Positions 1-7,406 are shown, counted from the stretch's first letter. The stretch is 35,155 bases of DNA from Clostridiales bacterium (GCA_021202175.1 JAJQDO010000123.1:1-35155); one strand, 5' to 3'. Notes: generated by a model from the letters alone, not told the origin. Translations and numbers: made by a program.

Positions 1-994
1 CGTAGCCCATACCGGGTCGCCGGAGAAAAGTTTGATTATAGGATTCAATACGGGCGAATTTCACCATGCGGAACTTCATCACCATATGGTCGATCAGCTC
101 TTGGGCTTCCTTCTCCGTCAGCACGCCGTTTTTCAGGTCTCTTTCAATGTAGATATCCAAAAATGTGGAGATACGGCCAACGCTCATGGCTGCACCGTTC
201 TGTGTCTTGACGGCTGCCAGATACCCGAAATATACCCACTGTACGGCTTCTTTTGCATTTTTCGCTGGTTTTGAGATGTCAAAGCCGTAAGAAGCTGCCA
301 TTTCTTTCATTCCCCGCAGAGCGCGAATCTGATCAGCAATCTCCTCGCGAAGCTGGAAATCATAGCGGCGCATGCCATGACGCTCGGTAGCGGCAAAATC
401 TTTTTGTTTCGATTCAATCAGATAGTCAATGCCATAAAGAGCGATCCGGCGGTAATCGCCGACGATTCGGCCACGGCCATACGTATCTGGAAGTCCGGTA
501 AGAATGTGGCTGTGACGAGCCTTCTTCATTTCCGGCGTGTAAATATCAAACACGCCTTCATTATGGGTTTTATGATATTTTGTAAAAATCTCATGAAGAT
601 CCGCACTTGGCTCATAACCGTACATCCGACAAGCCTGTTCGGCCATCTTGATACCGCCATAAGGCATGAAGGCACGTTTTAAAGGTTTATCCGTCTGCAG
701 GCCGACAATCTGTTCCAGATCTTTTATACTGTCATCAATATATCCGGGACCGTAAGCAGTGAGACCAGATACGATTTCTGTCTCCATATCAAGCACGCCG
801 CCTTTCGCCCGTTCTTCTTTCTGCAGTTCCTGTAGCCTGCCCCAAAGCTTGTTTGTTGACTCGGTAGGACCTTCCAAAAAAGATTCGTCGCCCTCATACT
901 GTGTGTAATTGGTCTGGATAAAGTCTCGCACATCGACTTTGTATCTCCAATGTACCCCTTCAAAGCCAGCCCATTCTTCTCTTATCTTGTCCAT
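1..994 (-). CDS. pflB: Pyruvate formate-lyase (formate C-acetyltransferase), N-terminal part
   Basis: This is the N-terminal 331 codons of pyruvate formate-lyase, the glycyl-radical enzyme that converts pyruvate and CoA to acetyl-CoA and formate in anaerobic mixed-acid fermentation. The gene runs off the left edge, so the catalytic cysteines and C-terminal glycyl-radical loop are not visible. I translated the minus strand directly because the ORF track omits it. It matches E. coli PflB closely from the start: VDVRDFIQTNYTQYEGDESFL, then IVGLQTDKPLKRA, YGRGRIVGDYRRIALYGIDY, QNGAAMSVGRISTFLDIYIE and, at the edge, LFSGDPVWAT-like sequence. ATG 994-992 is preceded by a perfect AGGAGG at a good distance. 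A PFL activase is usually downstream and would lie outside the window. All small plus-strand ORFs here are shadows of this gene. Confidence 0.97.
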   Translation of the reverse strand, partial: MDKIREEWAGFEGVHWRYKVDVRDFIQTNYTQYEGDESFLEGPTESTNKLWGRLQELQKEERAKGGVLDMETEIVSGLTAYGPGYIDDSIKDLEQIVGLQTDKPLKRAFMPYGGIKMAEQACRMYGYEPSADLHEIFTKYHKTHNEGVFDIYTPEMKKARHSHILTGLPDTYGRGRIVGDYRRIALYGIDYLIESKQKDFAATERHGMRRYDFQLREEIADQIRALRGMKEMAASYGFDISKPAKNAKEAVQWVYFGYLAAVKTQNGAAMSVGRISTFLDIYIERDLKNGVLTEKEAQELIDHMVMKFRMVKFARIESYNQTFLRRPGMGY

Positions 995-1015
995 AAGATA
1001 CCTCCTGTAATCCTG

Positions 1016-1104
1016 AGGAGCTGTTAAAGAATTCATCTGTACATCTGATTTGTCTAAATCTTTCGATACTGCGTTATATGCAGAGCTAATTCTCAGCAGC
1101 TCCT
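1016..1104 (-). promoter_or_regulatory. Structured 5' leader of pflB (possible cis-regulatory RNA)
   Basis: AGGAGCTG (1016-1023) pairs with CAGCTCCT (1097-1104). After a small internal loop, AGAATT (1028-1033) pairs with AATTCT (1088-1093). Inside are two further hairpins, GATTT/AAATC around a 4-nt loop and CTGC/GCAG around a 7-nt loop. Together they make a three-way-junction-like fold that ends about 10 nt before the pflB ribosome binding site. It lacks the conserved core of the pfl (ZTP) riboswitch. The outer arm resembles the ends of the palindrome at 21044-21082, so it may instead derive from a repeat. The fold was read by eye, not computed. Confidence 0.4.
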
Positions 1105-1160
1105 GATGTTAAAGTTAGATTAAACTATTCGTAATTAGCTAAAACTAATTAAGCGAGGAC

Positions 1161-1189
1161 ATTATAACAGGAATCGGAAAGAATTACAA
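1161..1189 (-). promoter_or_regulatory. Promoter of pflB
   Basis: Reading the minus strand, TTGTAA (1189-1184) and TATAAT (1166-1161) are separated by exactly 17 bases, a near-consensus SigA promoter. It predicts a start near 1154 and a leader of about 160 nt before pflB. A 7-bp inverted repeat TAATTAG/CTAATTA (1132-1151) lies just downstream of the predicted start and could be an operator or a 5' hairpin. Confidence 0.75.
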
Positions 1190-1289
1190 TCATTATTTGT
1201 AGAAAAACAGGGATATTTCATTTTATGAAACATGCCTGTCCATTTATTTTGACATCTTGACAAAGGGCTATGCTTTAGACTGTAAGAGT

Positions 1290-1401
1290 ATTTACTGCCA
1301 TTGCCCATGGGTGTGTGCAGTAATGATTTTCCCACATAAACATATTAATTGTTTCAGCCCTGTACTGCTGCCAATGCTTTTTCATTGGCAGCAGAATTTT
1401 T
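1290..1401 (+). ncRNA. Candidate small RNA or terminated leader upstream of the nucleotidase gene
   Basis: There is no plus-strand gene upstream, yet this stretch ends in a textbook terminator. It contains a stem TTACTGC (1292-1298)/GCAGTAA (1317-1323), a single-stranded linker and the terminator hairpin at 1365-1394. Two TTGACA boxes (1249-1254, 1257-1262) lie upstream, but the -10 is weak (TGTAAG at 1281-1286, spacing 18). The result would be an RNA of about 110 nt. Alternatively it is the attenuated leader of the downstream nucleotidase. I do not recognise a known riboswitch class in it. Confidence 0.4.
1365..1401 (+). terminator. Rho-independent terminator upstream of the nucleotidase
   Basis: A perfect 12-bp stem CTGCTGCCAATG/CATTGGCAGCAG closes on a 6-nt loop and is followed by AATTTTTAT. 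The U-tract is only on the plus strand, so it does not serve pflB. Confidence 0.8.
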
Positions 1402-1503
1402 ATATCTTTTTCCAGAAAACATAGACTTTTTTCATATTTTTATGTTAAAATTATCCATAAGTAACTTGGAACATAATCACGAATTGTAAGGAGGATGAGA
1501 AAA

Positions 1504-3711
1504 TTGAAAATGAAGAAATTTGCTACATGGTTTCTGGCGATGATTTTGTGCATCTCCTTTTCTCTTTCGGTACTGGCTGCGGATACGGAGTCACAGGCGG
1601 AGGAAGGGGAAACAGAAGCAACGGAAGCGGCCGTGACGATTCTCTACACCAATGACATTCACACGTACATTACGGAAGACCTGACCTACTCTATGGTAGC
1701 GGGTTACCGGGATACGCTGGATAATGTGCTGCTGGTGGATGCCGGCGACCATATTCAGGGAACTGCCTATGGTTCCATGGATAATGGAGAGACTATCATT
1801 GAGATTATGAATGCCGCAGGCTATGACCTCGCCACTCTGGGAAATCATGAGTTTGACTATGGCATGGATGGCGCGCTTCAGGCAGTGGAATGGGCGGATT
1901 TTCCTTATGTTTCCTGTAATTTCTATCACGAGGAGAATGGTGTTGTCGGAGAAAATGTACTGGACAGTTATCAGGTGTTTGAAGTAAATGATGTGAAAAT
2001 CGCCTTTGTAGGGATTACCACACCGGATACCTTCAGTAAGTCTACTCCGAAATATTTCCAGGACGAGGATGGGAATTATATCTACGGCATCGCCGGTGGC
2101 AGTGATGGGACAGAATTATATGAATCTGTGCAGACAGCCATTGACGAAGCTTCGAAAGAGGCAGATCTTGTCATTGCGCTTGGTCACCTGGGTGTCGATC
2201 CCAGTTCCATACCGTGGACATCAGAGGAAGTGATTGCGAATACTACCGGTTTGGATGCTTTCATTGATGGGCATTCTCATACTACCATGGAAGGAGAGTA
2301 TGTCACGGATAAGGATGGCAATGAAGTGTTACTGACCCAGACAGGCTACTATTTTAGTGCCCTGGGACAGATGACGATTACTATTAATGAAACAGATACT
2401 GATGAAACAGATACTACGGCATTCAATATTACGACGGAACTACTCACGGCAGAAGATTTGACGGATGTCACACCGAATACTGAAGTGGAAACGATCGAGC
2501 AGGAATGGATTGCCGAGATTGACGAACAGCTGGGCGAACAAATCGCAGAATCGGATATCGAGTTTACCGTGAATGATGCCGATGGCAATCGTCTCATCCG
2601 TATGGGAGAGACGAATATGGGAGACTTCAATGCGGATGCTTACTATTGGTATATGAATGAGGCGGACGGCATTGGGTGTGACATTGCCATCATGAATGGC
2701 GGCGGGATTCGTGCCACAATCGAGGCTGGTGAGTGGACATATCTTACCTGCAAGAATATAAATCCTTTTGGGAACGTATTGTGTGTGGTGGAAGCCAGCG
2801 GGCAGGATATCTTAGATGCGCTGGAATATGGCGCAAGGTACACCCCGACAGCAGAAACCGGTGGTTTCATGCATGTGGCAGGTCTTATGTATGAGATTGA
2901 TACGAGCATAGAGAGTACAGTACAGGCGGATGAAAATGAAACCTGGGTGTCTGGGCCAACAGAAGAGTATCGTGTACAAAATGTAAAGGTGTATAATAAG
3001 GAGACTGGTGAATACGAGGATCTGGTTTTGGATCAGATGTATTCTGTGGCCGGAACCAATTATACTCTTCGCAATTGCGGGGATGGATTTGACATGTTTT
3101 CAGACGTGGAACTGGTGAAAGATTACATTGTGGAAGATTACATGGCATTGGCTGCTTATGCGATGTCCGTTACCGATTCGGACGGGAACGGCTACAGCAA
3201 CCTTTCCACGGAAAACTGCCCTCTTTCCGCTTATGAAGGCTATCTTCTCACCTATGACGATATCGCCGGGTCCGGAAGGATACCGGTCTACTATGGAACC
3301 GATGAATCAACTGGGGGAGATACAAGCGGAACGACGGACACAACGGAAACAGCCAAAACTACAAAGAAATATACCATTGGCAATGCAAAATATAAGATTA
3401 CTTCATCGAATACCGTATCTTTCGTTGGGGTTGTGAAACAGAAAAAGACCGTTACGATTCCTTCTTCTGTGACGATCAACGGCAAGAAATACCGCGTGAC
3501 CGCGATTGCAGCGAAAGCATTTAAGGGCGATAAGAAGATACGGAAAGTGGTGATTCCTTCCACAGTGCAAAAGATTGGCAAGAAAGCCATATCCGGAATC
3601 AACAAAAAGGCGACGATTAAGGTTCCGAAAGGTAAGAAGGCAGCATATAAGAAACTGTTTAAGACCAAAACAGGCTATAAGAAAACGATGAAAATCAAAG
3701 TAAAAGCATAG
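1504..3711 (+). CDS. Secreted 5'-nucleotidase/UDP-sugar hydrolase-family metallophosphoesterase with BspA-like C-terminal tail
   Basis: This is an exported two-metal phosphoesterase of the UshA/CD73 family, expected to dephosphorylate extracellular nucleotides. A signal peptide (MKKFATWFLAMILC, cleavage near VLAAD) is followed by the catalytic domain with metal-ligand motifs YTNDIHTY, DAGDHIQG, GNHEFDYG, ALGHLG and DGHSHT. A 5'-nucleotidase C-terminal domain follows (MGETNMGDFNADAYYWYMNEA; NGGGIRATIEAGEWTY; NPFGN), with YTLRNCGDGF near its end. The last 120 residues are a lysine-rich leucine-rich repeat of the LRR_5/BspA type (TAIAAKAFKGDKKIRKVVIP), probably for surface retention. Start choice: the ATG at 1495 touches the AAGGAGG (1488-1494) and cannot be used. 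TTG at 1504 has 9-nt spacing and is my choice; ATG 1510 is the alternative. It appears monocistronic, with terminators on both sides. Confidence 0.93.
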   Translation: MKMKKFATWFLAMILCISFSLSVLAADTESQAEEGETEATEAAVTILYTNDIHTYITEDLTYSMVAGYRDTLDNVLLVDAGDHIQGTAYGSMDNGETIIEIMNAAGYDLATLGNHEFDYGMDGALQAVEWADFPYVSCNFYHEENGVVGENVLDSYQVFEVNDVKIAFVGITTPDTFSKSTPKYFQDEDGNYIYGIAGGSDGTELYESVQTAIDEASKEADLVIALGHLGVDPSSIPWTSEEVIANTTGLDAFIDGHSHTTMEGEYVTDKDGNEVLLTQTGYYFSALGQMTITINETDTDETDTTAFNITTELLTAEDLTDVTPNTEVETIEQEWIAEIDEQLGEQIAESDIEFTVNDADGNRLIRMGETNMGDFNADAYYWYMNEADGIGCDIAIMNGGGIRATIEAGEWTYLTCKNINPFGNVLCVVEASGQDILDALEYGARYTPTAETGGFMHVAGLMYEIDTSIESTVQADENETWVSGPTEEYRVQNVKVYNKETGEYEDLVLDQMYSVAGTNYTLRNCGDGFDMFSDVELVKDYIVEDYMALAAYAMSVTDSDGNGYSNLSTENCPLSAYEGYLLTYDDIAGSGRIPVYYGTDESTGGDTSGTTDTTETAKTTKKYTIGNAKYKITSSNTVSFVGVVKQKKTVTIPSSVTINGKKYRVTAIAAKAFKGDKKIRKVVIPSTVQKIGKKAISGINKKATIKVPKGKKAAYKKLFKTKTGYKKTMKIKVKA

Positions 3712-3749
3712 GAATGTACGGCTAGGTGTACGAATAGTCCTTAAACCAG

Positions 3750-3791
3750 AGGGCAGCATTTTTGGAAAAAGAAAATGTTGCCCTTTTTATT
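3750..3791 (+). terminator. Terminator after the nucleotidase gene
   Basis: AGGGCAGCATTTT pairs with AAAATGTTGCCCT (one G-T wobble), followed by TTTTTATTA, about 40 nt after the stop codon. Confidence 0.85.
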
Positions 3792-3866
3792 ACTTGCTAT
3801 TTACATATCAAATTATTGCTTAGAGAAATCTGACAGATACAGCCTCTGCTTATTTGCATGCCAGAT

Positions 3867-4022
3867 TTATCTTTGACTTGCCACATCCGTCGTATCCCAT
3901 TTATAATGAAGAAAGAGAATGATGCAGATGATCGCCGACAACAGAGAACCCATCGGGGTGGCCAGTCCCATCGGAAACAGGGTATCTGGGAACAGCCTGG
4001 ACATCAGGTAAGCACCAGGGAT
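3867..4022 (-). pseudogene. Severed C-terminal tail of the MATE transporter, beyond an in-frame TGA
   Basis: Directly after the TGA at 4025-4023 the same frame continues for 51 sense codons to TAA at 3869-3867. It reads IPGAYLMSRLFPDTLFPMG, then a hydrophobic segment SLLSAIICIILFLHY and a polar end. This is the normal last transmembrane segment and tail of a MATE protein, so the tail has been cut off rather than lost. A single C-to-T change (CGA to TGA, Arg to stop) explains it; family members commonly have VRIP at this point. Confidence 0.8.
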
Positions 4023-5216
4023 TCACACCAGCACGATGGCGATAAAGTTCTGGATGAACGACAGCATGGATTTGCCATAAGCACAGAAGAATCCGCTGAA
4101 GCAGAAATGCATGCCCGCAAAGATACAGTCCATGATGTAGGCCCTTATGTACTGTGTGCCCATAACAACGACGGCCTCTTCACTGGTAAATAAGCCAAGA
4201 ACGGAAGGGGCGATAAACTGCATGGCGACGGTCACGATCACGCCGAAGGACACAGCGATGGCCATCCCATACCAGAGTGTCTGTTTGGCACGATCTCCTC
4301 TCCCGGCTCCCACATTTTGCGCGGCGATGGCAGAGATGGAGGACAGCATGGCAGAGGGAACCAGAAAAAGGAAAGTGATAATCTTTTCCACAATCCCCAC
4401 ACTGGCGGCCGCCGCTACACCTCGACTGTTGGCAATCGTGGTGATGAACAGGAAGGATATCTGGATAAATCCGTCCTGACAGGCGATGGGAATGCCGATA
4501 CGGACGATTTCTCCGATAATTCTCTTCGAGGGAAGAAAGTCTCTTTTGCAGAAGGTAAAGGGAAACAGATTCCGACGGACGATCACGAAAAGAGCGACAA
4601 TTACGCTGATTACCTGGGCGATGACGGTAGCCAGGGCAGCTCCCGAAGCTCCCAGACCCAGATGTCCGATGAAAACGAAATCCAGCACGATATTAAAAAC
4701 ACAGGCGATGGCAACAAATATCAGAGGACTTCTGGAGTCACCCATACCCCGGAAAATGCAGCTGATGATATTGTAGGCTGTGATAAAAGGGATACCGAGA
4801 AAACAAATCGTCAGATAGGCCTTTGTCTCTGCCACGGCTTCTGTCGGCGTGGAGAGTACAGAGATAATCCCATTGGCAGCAAGAAGCAGAAGCCCGGTCA
4901 TTACAAGAGAGAGCACAGCAAATAAAACCACGGTGTTGCCGATGGATGTCCTGGCTTTCTTTGTGTCTTTCCTCCCGATGGCCTGGCTGATGGTGACGGT
5001 CGAACCCATGGCAAGTCCTACGATAACGAGTGTCACCATATGCATGACCTGGCTGCCGATGGAGACAGCAGAGATCGATGCCGCGCCATTATATTGTCCG
5101 GTTACATATAAATCCACCATCCCGTAGAATGTCTGCAAAAAACAAGACAGCAGATAGGGAAGGGAAAATGTAATCAATCCTCTCAATATGCTGCCCTTTG
5201 TAAAATCTTTGTCCAT
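4023..5216 (-). CDS. MATE-family multidrug/Na+ efflux transporter, truncated by a nonsense codon
   Basis: A polytopic membrane protein of the MATE (MatE) family, which exports drugs or organic cations using a Na+ or H+ gradient. Family features include the N-terminal ITFSLPYLLSCFLQTFYGMVD with YVTGQYNGAASISAVSIGSQ, the pseudo-symmetric second half (GIPIACQDGFIQISFLFI) and GMGDSRSPL after TM6. The ORF stops after 397 residues at FIQNFIAIVLV, whereas the intact frame (to 3867) would give about 449, the usual family length; TM12 is missing. Start: the ORF-track ATG at 5240 has no ribosome site. AGGAGA lies 7 nt before ATG 5216 (4 nt before ATG 5219), so I use 5216. A clear promoter lies upstream. 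Whether the truncated protein works is unknown. Confidence 0.9.
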   Translation of the reverse strand: MDKDFTKGSILRGLITFSLPYLLSCFLQTFYGMVDLYVTGQYNGAASISAVSIGSQVMHMVTLVIVGLAMGSTVTISQAIGRKDTKKARTSIGNTVVLFAVLSLVMTGLLLLAANGIISVLSTPTEAVAETKAYLTICFLGIPFITAYNIISCIFRGMGDSRSPLIFVAIACVFNIVLDFVFIGHLGLGASGAALATVIAQVISVIVALFVIVRRNLFPFTFCKRDFLPSKRIIGEIVRIGIPIACQDGFIQISFLFITTIANSRGVAAAASVGIVEKIITFLFLVPSAMLSSISAIAAQNVGAGRGDRAKQTLWYGMAIAVSFGVIVTVAMQFIAPSVLGLFTSEEAVVVMGTQYIRAYIMDCIFAGMHFCFSGFFCAYGKSMLSFIQNFIAIVLV

Positions 5217-5271
5217 CATATTATCTCCTGTTCTCTTCATATTATATGATTATATGATTGTTCAGTTTCTT

Positions 5272-5300
5272 AATGTATGCCAGTTCCATTTCACTGTCAA
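5272..5300 (-). promoter_or_regulatory. Promoter of the MATE gene with direct repeats downstream
   Basis: On the minus strand TTGACA (5300-5295) and TACATT (5277-5272) are 17 bases apart. Between the -10 and the start codon lies ATCATATAATCATATAATAT, a short AT-rich direct repeat that could be a repressor site. Confidence 0.7.
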
Positions 5301-5495
5301 GAGAAAAATATATGTTGTTAACCTTCGCCTTGAATTATGGCAGGTAAAATCGTCCTCACAAAAAAGTAGTGATAGACACGAGTAGTTGTTGATGTTCCAG
5401 TAGAGCCCTTTGAGAAAATGCAAAGATAAGAGGAATAATAGTATATTTCAAATGTATGTTGTATAAATCATGCGACACAACACAGATTCTGTTGC

Positions 5496-5525
5496 TTGAT
5501 AGTCGCTTTGTAAAGATTTTATAAT
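5496..5525 (+). promoter_or_regulatory. Promoter of the HXXEE gene
   Basis: TTGATA (5496-5501) and TATAAT (5520-5525) are separated by 18 bases. This predicts a leader of about 115 nt. I see no gene in 5301-5495 between this promoter and the divergent MATE promoter. Confidence 0.65.
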
Positions 5526-5541
5526 ATTTCAGGATACACAG

Positions 5542-5619
5542 CTATTTATAGTGTGATCAGGATGTTACCTGATTTCCAGTTCGATGGAGTCTGTTTTGTG
5601 GAAACGTATGTATAAATAG
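5542..5619 (+). promoter_or_regulatory. Structured leader (three-way-junction-like) before the HXXEE gene
   Basis: CTATTTATA (5542-5550) pairs perfectly with TATAAATAG (5611-5619). Inside are ATCAGG/CCTGAT around a 6-nt loop (5556-5573) and TTTCC (5573-5577)/GGAAA (5600-5604), the latter competing with TCCA/TGGA. The outer stem ends about 12 nt before AAAGGAG (5631-5637), so it could control ribosome access. It matches no riboswitch class I know; the fold is by eye only. Confidence 0.35.
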
Positions 5620-5646
5620 TTATTTCTGGCGAAAGGAGTTTGTTAA

Positions 5647-6312
5647 ATGAAAAAGATTTTCAGTAAATGGTGTGACCAGATATGGCTGTATATAGTCTAT
5701 TTTTTAGGGGTTGTCATGGCTTGCATGTTAGTCTGGAATGTTGATACATGGGAGATGTCACGCAAGCTGGTCTGCCTGCTTGCCATTGTGGTTCCCATGC
5801 ATATATTTGAAGAGAACTCTTTTCCAGCGGGATTTTATTATATGAACAATCTGGGTTTTGGTTCGCAGGAACCTATGGTTTATCCGCAGAATCGTTGTAC
5901 CAATATGGTGACAAATCTGGGGGCGGAGATTGTTTTGATTCTGCTTACAATCCATGTGCAGATCGTAGAGCAAAGTGCAGTGACCCTGGTACTGTTTTTT
6001 GGTCTGGGAGAGACAATCAATCATACTCGCAGTGGAATCCTTATGTTTCGCCGTTATCGGGAACAGGGGAAAAAGACGATTTATGGACCCGGCCTCATGA
6101 CCTCGTGGTGTGTGATGATACCACTTAGTACAGCGGCTCTTAAATGGTTGATAAATCATCCGGTGACTGTCATGCAGGTCTTGGGAGGTATTGGTATTTT
6201 TCTGGGGATCGCCATCTGTCTGATTCTGTTGCCTTTTGCAGTTTCCATAAAGGTAAAAAGCAGGGAGTTTGCTTTCCGTGACAAGGGCTATTTTGAAAAA
6301 TACGAAAAATGA
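5647..6312 (+). CDS. HXXEE domain-containing membrane protein
   Basis: This is a 221-residue integral membrane protein with about six hydrophobic segments and a basic C-terminus. It carries the family motif HIFEE (residues 52-56, HxxEE) followed by NSFPAGFYYMNN and, further on, a second polar motif GETINHTRSG within the membrane region. The HXXEE family has no established biochemical function; the conserved His and Glu in the membrane suggest a metal site or enzyme, which is inference. ATG 5647 has AAAGGAG 9 nt upstream. It is transcribed alone from the promoter at 5496 and is followed by a hairpin terminator. Confidence 0.85.
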   Translation: MKKIFSKWCDQIWLYIVYFLGVVMACMLVWNVDTWEMSRKLVCLLAIVVPMHIFEENSFPAGFYYMNNLGFGSQEPMVYPQNRCTNMVTNLGAEIVLILLTIHVQIVEQSAVTLVLFFGLGETINHTRSGILMFRRYREQGKKTIYGPGLMTSWCVMIPLSTAALKWLINHPVTVMQVLGGIGIFLGIAICLILLPFAVSIKVKSREFAFRDKGYFEKYEK

Positions 6313-6318
6313 TAAATG

Positions 6319-6355
6319 AACCTTCGGTGTTGTCGATACCGGAGGTTTTCTATTG
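6319..6355 (+). terminator. Probable terminator after the HXXEE gene
   Basis: AACCTTCGGT pairs with ACCGGAGGTT (one G-T) around a 9-nt loop, followed by the moderate U-tract TTCTATT, only 7 nt after the stop codon. Confidence 0.6.
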
Positions 6356-6580
6356 TTCAATCGCCTTGAAAAAATGTTTGCTGTCGACTATAATATTTAG
6401 AATGATTTTACATTTAAATCACTCATCCTTTTGTCTTTACGTTGGCAGAACAAATGCTAATGAAAATGTATTGTACACAGCAATGATGGAAAAAATCTGA
6501 TATATTTTAAATAGCAATCAGTTTTTGTAGTGTGAAATAGCACACGGTTCGTATATCATCACAGAAAGTGGGTGAAATCA

Positions 6581-6649
6581 ATGGGATTTAACAAAAAGAA
6601 GATTCAATGGCATGTGGTGCAGGAAAATCGACATGCCTGGCGCCTGTAA
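6581..6649 (+). CDS. Possible 22-residue peptide ORF
   Basis: ATG 6581 opens MGFNKKKIQWHVVQEN... and ends at TAA 6647. A weak ribosome site (AAGTGGGTG) lies upstream. The peptide is basic with two Trp and no known motif. It sits in a 500-nt AT-rich gap that otherwise holds only the terminator at 6319 and the repeats at 6661-6725. It may be a real small protein, a fragment of a decayed gene, or chance. Confidence 0.18.
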   Translation: MGFNKKKIQWHVVQENRHAWRL

Positions 6650-6660
6650 AAAATTTTTTT

Positions 6661-6725
6661 GATTCAATTGGAAAGCACATGAGATTTATTTGGAAATACG
6701 TAAGATTCGTTTGAATTATGTAAAA
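6661..6725 (+). repeat. Three imperfect ~21-nt tandem repeats
   Basis: GATTCAATTGGAAAGCACATGA, GATTTATTTGGAAATACGTAA and GATTCGTTTGAATTATGTAA follow one another directly. A related GATTCAATGGCATGTGG occurs at 6601. They lie upstream of the split-barrel gene; function unknown. Confidence 0.4.
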
Positions 6726-6822
6726 ATGACATGGTTTCAAGAGATTACAAAGATTAGTGATGTAAGGATTGTAATGTAAAGATTATACTGGAAGTTCGAA
6801 CCACAAAAAGGAGGAATTTCAT

Positions 6823-7344
6823 ATGACTCATGAAGAGTATAAAGCGGCAGCCAATCATTGGATAGAGAAGGATGCCGATGCAAAAAAGATGCCCGTGGAA
6901 CAGTTATGGATAGCAATCGAAAAATATATCCTGGCAAATAATACCTGTGCTTTTGCTACGGGCAGTGGTGATTTCATTCGCTGTACGCCGATTGAATATG
7001 CCTGGCATGATGGTGCATTCTGGATGTTTTCCGAAGGTGGCCAGAAATTTGTCGGATTGGAGAAAAACAAGAATGTCTGTCTGGCGATTTATGATAAATA
7101 TGACGGTTTCGGCAGATTAAAAGGTCTGCAGGTTACCGGTTCGGCGGAGATGGTAGAACCATTTTCTGAGGAATATATCGATGCGGCAAAATGGAAAAAG
7201 ATTCCGATTGACGCATTAAAAAAGCTGCCTTTTACCATGAATCTGATCAAAATCATGCCCAGGAAGATGGAATTTCTGAACTCGGAATTAAAAGAAGAAG
7301 GATATGACAGCCGACAGGGATTGATAATTCCACCGATTTATTAA
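6823..7344 (+). CDS. Pyridoxamine 5'-phosphate oxidase-family (FMN-binding split barrel) protein
   Basis: A 173-residue cytosolic protein of the PNPOx-like flavin-binding split-barrel superfamily, whose members bind FMN or related cofactors as small reductases. Visible features are the first barrel strands (TCAFATGSGDFIRCTPIEYAWHDGAFWMFSE), the GQKFVGLEKNKNVCLAIYD region near the phosphate site and LKGLQVTGSAEMVEP. ATG 6823 has GGAGG at ideal spacing. The last 10 residues (GLIIPPIY after YDSRQ) look foreign: from 7317 the DNA also reads, in another frame, as part of an AAA/PD-(D/E)XK gene. The original end of this gene seems to have been replaced at that junction. The substrate cannot be told from sequence. 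Confidence 0.85.
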   Translation: MTHEEYKAAANHWIEKDADAKKMPVEQLWIAIEKYILANNTCAFATGSGDFIRCTPIEYAWHDGAFWMFSEGGQKFVGLEKNKNVCLAIYDKYDGFGRLKGLQVTGSAEMVEPFSEEYIDAAKWKKIPIDALKKLPFTMNLIKIMPRKMEFLNSELKEEGYDSRQGLIIPPIY

Positions 7345-7406
7345 CACAGGGCTTTTATTATGTAGATAAAACAGGCATGATAAAAGAATTGTTGGAGAAT
7401 TGTTAA
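7317..7406 (+). pseudogene. Remnant of an AAA-ATPase-like/PD-(D/E)XK nuclease family gene
   Basis: The frame starting at 7317 reads GIDNSTDLLTQGFYYVDKT, then GMIKELLENC and a stop. This is the typical N-terminal region of AAA-ATPase-like proteins with a C-terminal PD-(D/E)XK nuclease domain, abundant in Lachnospiraceae (family pattern GIDNF...YYVDKTG.IKELL). The Walker A and all later domains are absent, so it is a fragment. It overlaps the 3' end of the split-barrel gene in another frame, marking a recombination or deletion junction. The rest of the gap (7407-7556) shows no gene. Confidence 0.7.

Noticed and set aside
1000-1160. pfl (ZTP) riboswitch upstream of pflB
   Set aside because: The conserved ZTP core (CCGCC...GGGC) is not present; only generic stems are seen.
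3291-3759. Minus-strand ORFs of 118-125 residues opposite the nucleotidase gene
   Set aside because: Shadow frames of a real coding gene; compositions mirror the lysine-rich tail and no start signals exist.
4147-5127. Plus-strand ORFs (92-202 residues) opposite the MATE gene
   Set aside because: Antisense shadows with no ribosome sites or family resemblance.
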